In this document: piece after piece, positions 12,252-23,599 of the stretch
Layout: each line of letters begins with the position of its first letter
How positions within the stretch are numbered: position 1 is the stretch's first letter
Assembly: GCA_964247055.1 (NCBI GenBank)
Contig: OZ176057.1
Coordinates: 2,046,001-2,110,000 of the forward strand
Length of the DNA stretch: 64,000 bases
Source of the DNA: Paragordius varius
Lineage: Eukaryota > Nematomorpha
Direction of reading: 5' to 3'
The notes under the pieces: model-generated
Seen by the model: the letters and a program-made list of their open reading frames with translations, nothing else
What the model was told of the DNA's origin: nothing
The model's database searches: none
Made by a program: the position numbers and the translations under genes

Positions 12252-13278
12252 ATTTAATTTAATTAAACATCATTGATTGTTCGTAAAAGGGTTATTTAGC
12301 GGTTTAATATTTATATATACCTTAAAATTAAATTAAATTTAGTAACTATGAGTTAGGGTAAATTTAAAAAGACTGTTTTGAGATCCCTTCAATTTTTTAT
12401 AAATATAATTAGATTTGATGATTTTTAAAGGATGATATTGCTTAATTTTTGAAAAATATTGGCAAATCTGACTAGTTCTCTCTATTATTTCGCAATTAAT
12501 TAAATAATAATTGTAGTCGGTATATCGTTTGGTAATTAGTCCTATGTTTGAAGGCTATGAATTAAAATTTGTTATTGCTGTTAGGCTATCAGCAAAAGGT
12601 AACGGAAGATTAGCATATATATATTCAAAAAAACATAAATATAAGCCAAAAATCCAAATACGCCTCATTTTAGATTCTATAGTTTTTTTCGTTAAACATC
12701 TATCCTAAAAATAATTTTTTGTGGTATCGAATATTGTGTAAAAGTTTTAAAAACAGTATGCCAAATTTGGGATCAAAATAATAGTTTTTGATTTTCGTAC
12801 AGAATACAAATTATTTTCTAAATTTTTGCATTTATCTTCAAAAAACTAATCCATTTTAGAAGGGTCAAAAAATTGCGACTTTTGGAGCTAAACACTAAAC
12901 TTTACGAAAATATCGTTTTACTCGTTTATATATTTTAATGATATTTTTTTGTATATAACTTTCATCATAAACATTTAGCAAACACAGCGCATACAAAACA
13001 ATAGATGAAATTTATATTTTTTTAGTATAAAATTGGTTTGGGCCATACTTTTAAAAAAGTTATTCCACTTTTGTGGTATTGCTCCATGGAAACTTAGCAA
13101 AATTTGCCGACATTATGGTGAATATAATTTTTTGCTAAAAGCCAAATTCTTTTCAAAAAATATCGGATTTTACCTATGTTTAATAAGCAACACATTTCTA
13201 CAAATTCAGAAAGTTTGGATCAGCGGTACTTGAACCGCAGCCGGGCCACATCCGGCCTGTTTTTATGGCCTTAATTAA
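12017..13278. repeat. hAT-like end, TA microsatellite and repeat E segment
   Basis: At 12017 the sequence CAGGGGTGATTCTCACAAC, followed by TGCGGTGCGGTCC, resembles the start of the small hAT family complete at 54949-55254, but the right end was not found. A TA run lies at about 12216-12252. From about 12840 to 13020, words such as TCCATTTTAGAAGGGTCAAA and TTTTGGAGC recur as repeat E (see 14990 and 26390). Confidence 0.4.
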
Positions 13279-13828
13279 CACTTAGATTCAAATTGGGGTA
13301 TCTAAATACCCCAGACTAAATTTGAGTTAGGATTTTTAGAACTGAAGGAAACGGTCCCAATTTAAATTTATGGTTCTATCCTAATAAAAATTATATAAAT
13401 ATGCCAAAATATCTAAATAAAATTTTGTTTTGAAAAAAAATTCCATGTCAAACCATTTCGGACGCCATTTTATTTTACAAAATTTTTGCTAAATATGGTT
13501 TTGATTTAATTTAAAGGGTAAAATTAAAGCTAATTTTTAATTTAAATTACATTTAACATTGCTAGAAATAGAAAAAGCGATTTATATTGTATTTTCAATT
13601 TTACCATTGCACACATGTCACGTCGACTAAATTTTTACCTTTCGGTTTAAGCTTTAAATAAGTAATATCAAGTATTTTTGAATAAAATTTTTTTTATATT
13701 TCGATTTATTAATGTTATATAAGTGCAAAATTTTGGCATGGTTTCGATTCCTTCCATATCTTTTAATGGGGTATTTAACTACCCCAATTTAAATCGAAAG
13801 ACTAAAATGAATGCGTTGTATCCAAGTG
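13279..13828. mobile_element. Family D element, copy 1 (TTAA-flanked)
   Basis: A 550-bp non-coding element bounded by CACTTAGATTCAAATTGGGG on the left and a right end whose complement begins CACTTGGATACAACGCATTC. TTAA is directly present on both sides (13275-13278 and 13829-13832), the hallmark of piggyBac-type insertion. Subterminal GGGGTATCTAAATACCCC can form a hairpin. No transposase is present. Confidence 0.75.
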
Positions 13829-14142
13829 TTAAAGGCCATTTTCACTATTTATTTAAGGTATGCAATGTATTTGCATATACTTATCAAACAAACAGCCATG
13901 AAAGTATTTGTCGGTATTATATGGTACACGGCTCTTGAGACAATAAATGAATTTTATTAAATCATAAAATTTTTTGTACGTGTACCTTATGCCTTGATCT
14001 GTCATATATAATGAGGATGTATTTAAAAAATATTTTTTGGAATAAAGCATTCAGTTTCACCAAAAATTCATTTAAAATATTATGCACTAACTTTTTCATT
14101 TTCATATGGAGAAAATAGCATAAAAGTGAAATTATTTTTTTA

Positions 14143-14676
14143 GCACTACGATTCAAATTGGGTATCTTAATAACTCACGCAATTTAAGCTGACATTTTAA
14201 AAATCTATTGAAAGAAATGATTCAAATTTAGATTTATTCTATCCTAAGAAAAAAATATATAAGCCAAAATCTAAATAAAATTTACTTTTGGATAAAAATT
14301 CCGTATCAAACTACTCGGACGCAATTTTTAATTTAGATTATAGTTATTTGATTTAAAGCAATAAATTATGTTTATTTTTCATTAAATGCACATTTAACAT
14401 CGATATAAACAAAAAATGTGGTATATTTTGCATTGTTTTTATATTTAGCTTTTGCAGACATGTTAAAAAGGCTAAATTTTTACCTTTGGGTATTACTTTA
14501 TAATCTCAAGTATTTTAAATTAATATTTTTTTATATTGCGGTTGATTAATATTATATAAGTACCTTTTGCCATGATTTCAATTTAAATATTTTTCGGAAT
14601 AATGATTTTAAACAAAGATGTATCTAACTATTCCAAGAATCGAAGAACTGAAATGAATGTGTATTGTCCCAGTGCT
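14143..14676. mobile_element. Family D element, copy 2
   Basis: A diverged copy of the element at 13279, in the same orientation. It opens with CACTACGATTCAAATTGGG and closes with AATGAATGTGTATTGTCCC then AGTG. The flanks read TTAG and CTAA, a palindromic derivative of TTAA. Repeat E material flanks it on both sides. Confidence 0.6.
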
Positions 14677-15926
14677 AAATAAGTTATAAGGCCCAAACCC
14701 AAAGAGTCATAAGATACACCTTATCCACCTTTCCTCAAGATTTGTGAAAACTAAATTTTTTACCAAAAAATCCACAAAAGACTATTTCAATAAGCAAAAC
14801 ATATTTATAATTCTAATTTTTTGTTAGCTCTGAAATTTAAAAAATTTTTTTAAAATTCAAAAGCGTTTCTATACCGTTTCCATCATTCCTAAAAATAGGA
14901 TAAAGTACCCTTCAAGATTTTGCTAAGTAATCATTAAAAAATATTTTTTGATGTCAAAATTTAGCACATATTAAAATTTTATCGCGCAATGCCGGCATTG
15001 CGTTTTAAAGAAACTAGCCCATTTTAGAAGAGCAAAAAAATTGGGACTTTTAGAGCCTAAATATAAAATTAAAATATTTCAAAAATAATTTTTACTTTCA
15101 TAATTTATGATATATTTTTATATTTTTTGGAATGAAGCATCTAGCTTTTAACAAAAAAATTTTATTTAAATGTGCGCAAACTTTCCTAGGACCACTTTCC
15201 AAACAGTGTACATAACGTTATTATATCACTTGTGATAGCCAAAACCAAAAGCACCATGATTATTAATAATGATATATTTTAGTATCAAAATAAATATACT
15301 TTAACAGGTTATTGTGGGCATAGTGTAATAAACGGGCCAACATTTAAAATAAAAATATGAAATAATTGTTTTGGGTTAGTTTTTATATAATTTATCGAGA
15401 TAATTTTCAACCCCCCCTCTTAGGGCACAGTTTGCTTTCACCAAAATAATTAAATTTATGATATGCTTAAACTTTGCGATGAACTATTACCCATGTAAAT
15501 ATTTTTATAGCATTCTTAAGGCCCACATTAAAAATCTCAATTTTCTATCAAACATTTATATTTTATCGAAATATTTTCTATCATACCTGATTTAGGATTT
15601 AGGGTAAATAAATGGAAACCATTCTAAAACACAATTTAATTAACTCTTGGAGGCTTCAAAAATTGTTAAATATCAAAAAGGTGATCAAATTTATGCTTAT
15701 AAAAAATTGAAGTTATCATACATTTTACATCCGTTTTTGAGGTTTAGAATTAGAGATGTCTTTATATTGTCAAAAACAAGTAATTTAAAGGTATTTATAT
15801 TCGAGAAGGTTACACTAAATATATATATATATATATATTATAATTAACTTTATTCAACCATAACCTTAAATTTTGAAAATTTATTATTGAAAATAACATG
15901 TAATACTTTCATGCATTATCAAAGAT
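14677..15926. repeat. Repeat E segment and AT-rich filler
   Basis: About 14990-15340 resembles 26390-26660 and the segments preceding the D copies. Shared words include CCCATTTTAGAAGAGCAAA, GGGACTTTTAGAGCC, TTTTTTGGAATGAAGCATC and AAAACCAAAAGCACCATGAT. No coding potential is visible. The TA run at 15818-15838 closes the region just before the plus-strand gene. Confidence 0.45.
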
Positions 15927-17533
15927 GTGACTCATATGGAATGGATATTTAAATTTTTTCCGATATTTGCATTTTTGATTTTTATAAAACAGACAAATGG
16001 TCGTTGTTATGTATCAAATAAATTAATTAAAAAATGTTTTACCAGAGACTCTTTTTATTGTGATTTCGGACGGAAACTTGGACTGGCGCAAAGTAAAATA
16101 ATATTCATATATTTATCTTAGGATATGAAATTAACAAACAATTGAATGTCTTTAATAAATTGAGTCAAAACCTGAATATATTTAATGAATGTTACCATGA
16201 AAAGAATTATGGTCTTTTTGTTAAATTTATCATACCACCCCTTGGTTTAAATACATCTTCTGCAAAGTTGTTATGATTTTAATCGATAGGAGTTGTATAG
16301 AGCAAAAGAATAAAGAATATGGCATAAACTATAATCTCTCAAAGATAGATTCCACATGTACGAAAAACAATTTGTTTTTGATTGACCAAAAGAATGTATA
16401 TTTTTTAATTTAAAAAAATTATTGTGACATTTATAATTTTTCCTATATCCAAAGGTAAGAATTTTTCTTAACCCCGTTCTGAAATCATCAATATTTCAGT
16501 TAAACGGCCAGGAAGGCCATGAAATAGCGGCCATTTATAATGAATTACAAAAAACGCATGCCTATGTTGGCGTATCTGTTATGGATTTTGTAAAACTCTT
16601 CAATAAATTGTTGATAAAAACCGTTTTTGAAATGGTTAAACAAGAATATATTATGGATACGAATCAAAGAAAACAACAAATTTTACTCAATACTCCAAAA
16701 TTATGGGCTAACAATCGAATCGTCTCTGGTATCGGGAAAGCAGACTATTACGATAATGAACTTCACCAACCCAAAAATCTCAAAACATTCAAGAAAAACA
16801 TTCCCTTTTCTACCAAATATATATTCAAATCAAGTAATTTTTTTTATGTTTCAATTAATTTAAGATTGGTGAGGAATATATAGGTACATTATTTGGCAGT
16901 GTGTTATGTTGGATTTTAAATATTAAATATAATTTAAATTGGATTAATTATATAAGCATTATCAATTAAAATACGAAATTTTATCACCCTCTATTTTCGA
17001 CATATTTTCCTAAAATTTGTTTATATTGCATTTAATTGTCCGGTTTTGGGATCATATAGACATCTTATGGAATGCTGCCTCAAAAACATAGGTTAATGCC
17101 TTTTGTTTCTTGAAAAATTAACCCTCGTCAAACATTTTTTGAGCTTTAAAAAAAATTTGATTTATTTCATGTTTAAATATTTAAACCCTTTTTAATGGAG
17201 AAACCGGGCAGACAAACTTGTTAATTTTTTTAATCAGTTTTTAAAAATGCATATTCATGTTAAGATATGATATTAGCTAAAAACCTGTGTTTTTCCGGTA
17301 AAACGATATACAGTGTAAAACTTGTGATTTAATACAATTTTAATAAGAAAATTACATATATATTTGTTATTTCACTTTTAGAAACAGTGTTTGGGATAGT
17401 TGGTTTTATATGCGTGCTCGTGGTTTTATTCGCTTTTTTCTGTGCCGCTTTTATGAGATCTCATCTTACGCGTTATTTGGCCTCGGCTGCACCTACCATG
17501 ATTTGGCAACAGGCGGCTGGAAGAAAATATTAA
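15927..17533 (+). CDS. Four-exon gene: signal-peptide, single-pass membrane protein (unknown)
   Basis: Exons: 15927-16092, 16122-16219, 16500-16833 and 17382-17533 with a TAA stop. Phases are 1, 0 and 1 and match throughout; the total is 249 residues. Exon 1 encodes a signal peptide (MTHMEWIFKFFPIFAFLIF...NGRCYV) and several cysteines. Exon 2 adds YEINKQLNVFNKLSQ and NECYHEKNYG. Exon 3 gives a helical ectodomain with HEIAAIYNELQKTHAYVGVS. Exon 4 encodes one membrane span (VFGIVGFICVLVVLFAFFCA) and a short tail ending AAGRKY. I infer a type I membrane protein. The exon 2 donor (TTT/GTTAAA) is the weakest junction; a strong GTAAGA donor at 16454 is unexplained and may belong to another exon. 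No family recognised. Confidence 0.6.
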
Positions 17534-18906
17534 TTTTTTTTAACTTAAACCAATGAAAAAAAAAAACTTTAAATTTTGGATATATATTTGCTAATAAAGT
17601 GGTGAGCAATCAGGAAAAATTGAAAAAATATAATTATTTTTATATTATATTTTACAAAAAAGACATGATAAAAATATATATATTAATGAAACAACGATCT
17701 TATCTAATTCATTAATACACCTTCGCCGATTTATGAAAATATCAATAATATATAAATTATATTATTAAATTTGTTATGATGCTTAGTTTGGGCATATAAC
17801 AGGTTTTATGGAATTATTTTAAAAATCTAAAAACGACATCCAATCGGCCATGTTATATAAATTTTTAATATTATGATGGTTTAATTTACAACATTAGCCT
17901 CTTATATAATAAATAACGGTGTAATTAAAGTTGTTAATATGGGTAAAACCTAATATTTATGGCATGACAATCGATAATGATTTTTATAAGAATAAAATAT
18001 CGATACTTTTTTTTATTAAATTGTAATGATATAATATATAAAATGAAAAAACCTAATTAAGGTTAATATTCACAAAGAATACTCGTTTCTTCCATTTTAC
18101 TAGTTATTTCAAAGATGTTGAAATTTGTTTTTAATTTTAGATGAATGGAACGTCTCTGGCATTTGCTTCGCCATAAAAAATTTTACAAGTCAAATCTGAT
18201 TTAGTTGTAATGTGCTAAATTATTTTGTCGTCTTTACAAGGTTTGCCTGCTTTTTTGTAAAGTTAACATGGTGTGTAGGATATTCACGAGATTTTAACCT
18301 AATCTATGACACCTCACTCTAACCATCAATATTAATCTGAGTTAATTGTGGAAATGCATGTTGGTTCGGATTTCATTACTTCTTGGGGTCCATGAACTTT
18401 TTTGAATTGATACTAATACAAACATTTGAGTTAATGTTTGTTTTATTATAAACATCTGTATAGTCTTTTAAGGTTTTTTTTAAAAAACCAAGTCAAGACT
18501 TTAACAAAATTATTATGCTTAAATGGTCTACTCTAATCTTATATTGTTTCATAAAGATTTCACAAGTAACAAGGCAAGTTCGCTCCGACATACTATAGTT
18601 ATCCAACATGCAGGCCTCCAAAAAAAATTTATAGCCCGCGAAAAATTTAAAATAAAAACCGAATACTATATTTTATCGTAAAATTAAAAATTTTATATAC
18701 AACCATAAAGATAGCTTGATATAAATTTTTTAAAGATAAACTTTCTTTGGAATAATCAACGGAACGAACAAAAATGTAAATAATTTGTAGATTGATTGTG
18801 GCCTTTTTTTACAATCCCATGACTAAAATGTAATATAATATTTGATGTCCGATTGTTATGTTTTTTCAATGCGGCCCGCAAAGTTATTTGGTACTGGACA
18901 CCATTG

Positions 18907-18940
<34 letters not shown>

Positions 18941-19615
18941 CCAAAATATATTTAATTCAGAATTTAACACATCACTACGTACTCAAAATATAATTTTTTA
19001 TAATTTGACATTATATTTACTGTATCACATTTGCCTTTTTAAAAAGGATATACCACGTATTAAATTTATTTTAATTTGGTTGAATATGTTACAAAAAATG
19101 ATAAAAAGAAACATTGATTTTGGATAAAATCAATTTGTAAAAATTTATATTTTAACATGTTTTTGTTTGCTGCTATAAAGGCAAATAAAAAAAATATTGA
19201 TTTTTATTTAATATTAAAGGTTTATATTACAATAAGAAGATTTTAAAATTAAATATTTTTTAACAATATATTATTGCTGATCATTTTATGATTTAATAAT
19301 TTATTTCTATCTAAAATTTTAATCCCTTATACAATTATGATACATTGTTTTTTATTTTTAAGCTGGTTACAAGGACAGTTATAATATGTGATACATTAAA
19401 GCATATCAATTGATACGAATTTTCGATTTTCCAATGATATGATACGAATCAATAAAATAATGGCTAAAAATATTTTTAACACAATATTACCTATTTATTT
19501 TTTAGACAATTTTACATTTGGGGCTAAATTTTAACCCTATATACCATTAAAAGTTGTTTAGGGTAAAATGCAATTAACAAATATGAATCTCGTGTAATGG
19601 ATAAAAAAGATTGCA
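17534..19615. other. AT-rich stretch with hAT-like remnant and TA repeat
   Basis: About 18590-18915 looks like a decayed member of the small hAT family (internal TGCGGCCCGC, right end GGACACCATTGCTT). A TA run lies at about 18911-18937. Apart from the exon candidate at 18141, no coding sequence was found. Confidence 0.35.
18141..18199 (+). CDS. Candidate alternative 3' exon
   Basis: A strong acceptor (TTTTTAATTTTAG) is followed by an open frame, EWNVSGICFAIKNFTSQI, then TGA. It requires an incoming phase of 1, the same as exon 4 of the gene at 15927-17533. If used instead of exon 4 it would give a form without the membrane span. It could equally be a chance match or part of another gene. Confidence 0.25.
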
Positions 19616-19755
19616 CTTATAAAACTGAAATTATACTTCGGACAAAACGTAAAAATAAAAAGACAATTTTTTTTCTAAAAGACAATTAAACTTTTTTAAT
19701 CTTGATTTTTTAGATATAACTTAGAATGTAAAATTAAATATATATATATATATGT

Positions 19756-20281
19756 ACTAGCGTACGGACTTTGGGAGGGGGGGGGGGTGGCTTTTTAAAA
19801 AAAGGGACAATAAAATGATGCACATATGTGAATTATTTCGAAACATTATTTAATAGCTATGATCTCATAGGAATTTCAAAACGGTGCATTCATACTAATA
19901 TATTGTTTACTTGGGCGAAAAATAGATTCAAAAAATTATTTTTGTGGACTTTATTTTTTTTAAAAAAAGCATTTTACGGGGGAAGCGGGTAAAAAGAGGG
20001 CCTAAATTAAAAAAGCGAAACAGGTTCGGCGCAATCGAAAATAACTAAACAAAAATCATATTTGAAATTGAATCAAGTTCTCCGGAAAATTGTCTTAAAG
20101 ACACGTTTTTTGTAAACTTCTGTTTTCAAAAAAAACCATTTTTCTCACGGGGTGGGCCCGAATTGGGGGCCTATTTCAAAAAAGGGCGAAGCTATTGCCG
20201 GGGCATTCAATAATGATTTTTTTTTCAATATTTGGATTTGAATGGGTCTACCGGTTTTCTGGTACCAGATCACAAAGCCAC
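19756..20281 (+). repeat. Dispersed repeat G, copy 2
   Basis: It starts TAGCGTACGGACTTTGGG, which corresponds to copy 1 with the two 5' hairpins deleted. It runs through GGTGGGCCCGAATTGGGGG to ACCAGATCACAAAGCCA. A G-run at 19776-19786 resembles the G-run near the hAT end. No protein is recognised. Confidence 0.7.
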
Positions 20282-20404
20282 ATGACGGATCAATTTTTAG
20301 CAGGTAGCTCCTTACCCAGCAATTATCAAAGAAACGCTTGACTAAAATTTTTGCCTTTTAACAGGGAATACGTGGAATCCTTATTGAATTTTTACGGTCT
20401 CATA

Positions 20405-20812
20405 CCTAGGGCGAAAAATAGATTTAAAAAATTATTTTTGTGGACTTTATTTTTTGAAAAAAATGGCATTTCACCGGGGGAGCGGGTAAAAAGAGAGCCT
20501 AAATCTAAAAAGCGAGACGACTATGTTCGGCGCAATCGAAAATAATCAAACAAAAATCATATTTGAAATTGAATAGTCCAACACGTTCTCCGGAAAATTG
20601 TCTCAAAGACACGATTATTGTGGACTTTTGTTTTCAAAAAAACCCATTTTTCACACGGGTGGGCCCGAACTGGGGGCCTATTTCAAAAAAAGGGCGAAGC
20701 TATTGTCGGGGCATTCATTAATGATTATATTTTTTTGATATTTGGATTCAATGGGTTTACCGGTTTTCCGGAAACAGATCACAAAGCCAGCATTTTCCAT
20801 TTTTATAAATAT
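20405..20812 (+). repeat. Dispersed repeat G, copy 3
   Basis: A 5'-truncated copy beginning at GGGCGAAAAATAGATTTAAA, in tandem with copy 2 and about 120 bp downstream of it. It ends in GCCAGCATTTTCCATTTTTA plus an AT tail, as copy 1 does. The 20282-20404 spacer is unrelated to G. Confidence 0.7.
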
Positions 20813-20966
20813 ATAGATAACAAACACAATTAATTCTATATTTACAATTGTAATTAAATAGCTATTATTGGGAAAATTAAGGTTTTAAAAAGAATGGTTG
20901 CCTTTATATTAAAAACATTTGTCTTTATTTTTTAACGTTTTGTCCGTATAATTTCATTTTTTACTG

Positions 20967-21654
20967 TATTACAGTTATCAAACTTCGAGAATCCAAGGGG
21001 AAGCCCTAAAACCCCATCGAAATTAACAGCTAAGATTTTTTATATTGTTTAAAAATGTTTATTTGAATCATGCGCCTATATAACTAGAAAATGTATTAAA
21101 ACATCTAATATATTTTTAACGATATTCAATTTAACATCGCTCGGTACAAACTACCCCAAAAGGGAAAGTTATAATAAAAAGATTGAAATGAGAATTTAAT
21201 AATACATTTTCACCTTTTTTAAATGTTTTCTCTAACTAAGTATTTTGATCATTTTTATTTGAATTTGTATAAATATTATGTTTAAAACACCCTTAAACTA
21301 ATATAAATTATCATATTGGTTGTGAGAAAAAAATGTTTTTGATTTTTATCACACATATTGAAAATGTTTTAAACACATTTACATACAAGTTTATTTTACA
21401 AAATTAAAAACTGATTTTTCCGGATTTTTTCTTATGTTTTAATAATTTTCCATCCCGGACCGCAAAGTAGATATTTATTAGGTCTTAATTAAAATTTCAT
21501 TATGAATTATGAGAATAAAGTTTAATATTTTAAAAACATTATCAACAACTATTTGAAAGATATAGATAGTTAAATGAAAATGGCTGAATTTTAAAAAAGC
21601 TTGTTATTAATTACACCATCATTTCAAAAACATAATTTATTTTTCAGATAAATT
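20967..21654. other. AT-rich, nothing recognised
   Basis: A short element-like fragment near 21440-21470 (CATCCCGGACCGCAAAGTAG) resembles the right end of the small hAT family. Nothing else is supported. Confidence 0.25.
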
Positions 21655-22327
21655 TATACCATTTGCACTACAAGAGTGTCCTTGAACACTTTAAGTTGGT
21701 CCTTGAACATTTTAAGTTGGTCCTTTAACAGTTCAAAATGGTCCTTGAACATTTCAAGTTGGTCCTTGAACACTTTATGGTCCTTAAAATTATAAATTTT
21801 GTAACCATAATTTTTGCATTTATATTTTTATTTTATTATTTCTAATTTTCTTTATTTATTATATATTTATTCATTTACAAATGAAAATTCTTATGAAAAA
21901 CCACTGTTTTGTTTCAAACTATTTTTATTCAATTGAACAAAATTATTGACTTTTAAATGTTTTTAATGAAAAATTTTAATTAACTAGAAAACTTATATAT
22001 TTTTTCATTTCGTGTTAAAATCTTATAAATATAAAAAATTATATTAAGAAATTAATAAAGATATACGGGTTCTCAAAGATTAAAAGTTAATATCGATTTA
22101 AAATTTATATTAAATAATAGAAAATAGGTTAAAAACAATAAAATAGATGAATTATTTACGAATTGATGAATAAAAGTTAAAACAAAACAAATAAGTCAAA
22201 GGACCAACTTGAACTGTTCAAGGACAAACTTGAAATGTTCAAGGACCAACTTGAATTGTTCAAGGACCAACTTGAACAAGGACCACCTTGAAGTGTTCAA
22301 GGACACTCTTGAAGTGCAAATGGTATA
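21655..22327. mobile_element. Foldback-like element, subfamily 1, copy 1
   Basis: The termini are TATACCATTTGCACT and AGTGCAAATGGTATA. Inside each terminus lies a tandem array of a roughly 21-bp unit (framework TTCAAGTTGGTCCTTGAAC), about five units on the left (21674-21783) and six on the right (22198-22316), in opposite orientation. The centre, about 410 bp, is AT-rich and is shared with copies at 51091 and 52107. This organisation, inverted ends made of tandem repeats, is that of Foldback elements. There is no transposase; open frames through the arms are repeat artefacts. Confidence 0.85.
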
Positions 22328-22449
22328 TATTATATACTATTACCGTCCATTTATTTACAAGTACATATATCACATTTGCATAATTAAAAAGAGTTTCGAT
22401 AAAAAACGATAACATCACATTGTTTTCAAAGATAATTAAATATTTAGGC

Positions 22450-22706
22450 CAGAATGTGTCCATGACGTAGCTAGCTGGCCGCATGCTGCCCTCCAAAATA
22501 TTTCTCCCGCTCACAAAAAAATCCAAAATTTATAATTCTGGAAAAAATTATTTTCGTAAACAAATTTTCTTATAGCAAAAAATGTTAAAAACAGAATTGT
22601 TTTTATAGTCTTAGGTCTAAAATCTAATAAAGTATCATAGTCCATATATTATTGAATTTCGGCCCACTGGATTTGTCCGAAAAGATATTTGTGTTGGACA
22701 TCCTTG
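22450..22706. mobile_element. Small hAT-like element, copy with 8-bp target duplication
   Basis: The left end CAGAATGTGTCCATGACG and right end GTGTTGGACATCCTTG are inverted. GGCCGCATGCTGCCCTCC lies just inside, as in the copy at 54949. Flanks ATTTAGGC and ATTTAGAC agree in seven of eight bases, a decayed hAT target duplication. No coding sequence. Confidence 0.6.
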
Positions 22707-23331
22707 ATTTAGACATTAGAAGAATTCATAGTTGTTTTTCGGATTCCATCTTGAACGCTTAGCGCGCTGATTTGTTTAAGCCGTTTGAGATGTACTAAAA
22801 ACTTAGAAGCATAAATTATTTTAAATATCATTTTCATAGAAATTTTGAGATCTTATAATAATAAAACCAAATTCACCACAACCATTAGAGTCATAATGAA
22901 AATTTTTATCTCATAAAAAAACAATCAATAAACATCAAAGAATTTTTTTTTGCAAATTAAATATTTAAACAATATAAACCGCTTATTTTATTTATAAATT
23001 GGCTTTCAAATTTAACGACGTGTATAATGATATCGTTACAGTTGTTTCGCTTTTCATATTCTTACCCTATTATATTTAATTATGAAAAATATATTATTTA
23101 AGGGAATTTTTCATATTTATACAAACTTGTTATAATTTTTAAGATAACTAACATCTTCCTATTTCTGAAAATTTTTATCTTAACACCTGTTTGGCGTTTT
23201 TGTTTATGTTGCATTTTTATGGTGCTAACTTATAAAAGCAGTATCATTCAACATATGCTTTATACTATACCGTCTTAAACTGTAATTTAATTTAGGGTAT
23301 GTGACAAATTAAAATAAAATAAACGATATAC

Positions 23332-23599
23332 CTGATATATTTCTTGACTCAGGGGTATGAATGTCACAAATATGGCACCAATCCAACACATTGCGAGTGA
23401 TATGTAAATCCAAGCCTGAAAAGCTTCATACGTAAATTCCCGTAAAATGCAGAGAAGCCCGGGGATTATTAGTAGGAAAAGGCTTAAACTTATGCAAGAT
23501 AATATGATGGCCAGCCTGCGTGAACGCTTAAACTTATTTTTGACTTGCTCAAGTGTTGGCCTATCTATCAGATAATGGCAATCCTGCAAATCGAAATCT
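23332..23599 (-). CDS. DUR3: DUR3 exon 12 (last one recognised)
   Basis: The acceptor is TGTGTAG/AGATTT, phase 2 in. It encodes DFDLQDCHYLIDRPTLEQV, the family's RPTLE motif, a basic KNKFKRSRR and two spans (ILSCISLSLFLLIIPGLLCI and WIYISLAMCWIGAIFVTFI), ending PLSQEIYQ. A donor-like CAG/GTATAT follows. Without splicing the frame adds 14 residues and stops at 23287, so this may be the terminal exon. Confidence 0.9.

Larger units (their letters stand above)
19616..20966. mobile_element. MITE family C, copy 2, filled by repeat G
   Basis: The left end (AAACTGAAATTATACTTCGG, then ACAAAACGT and AAGACAATT) and right end (AATGGTTGCCTTT ... ACGTTTTGTCCGTATAATTT, then ACTG) are the inverted ends of family C. 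They are separated by more than 1 kb, because two copies of repeat G lie between them. The host element inserted first and repeat G later. Confidence 0.65.

Noticed and set aside
16627-16863. Second open frame overlapping exon 3 of the plus-strand gene
   Set aside because: It is out of frame with the phase-consistent exon, and its composition is typical of a shadow frame.
20351-20833. Two open frames of 64 and 71 codons
   Set aside because: Both lie within repeat G, which also gives an open frame on the opposite strand at 3221-3490. There is no shared protein frame among the copies.
21670-22316. Possible CRISPR-like array of short spaced repeats
   Set aside because: Repeats are directly abutting, with no unique spacers, and the second array is inverted. 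The genome is eukaryotic.
22209-22412. Open frame beginning MNCSRTNLKCSRTN (plus)
   Set aside because: It runs through the right arm of the foldback element at 21655; a repeat artefact.
22730-22790. Possible last DUR3 exon (minus), reading LVHLKRLKQISALSVQDG
   Set aside because: The splice site is weak and there is no similarity to the family's C-terminal region.
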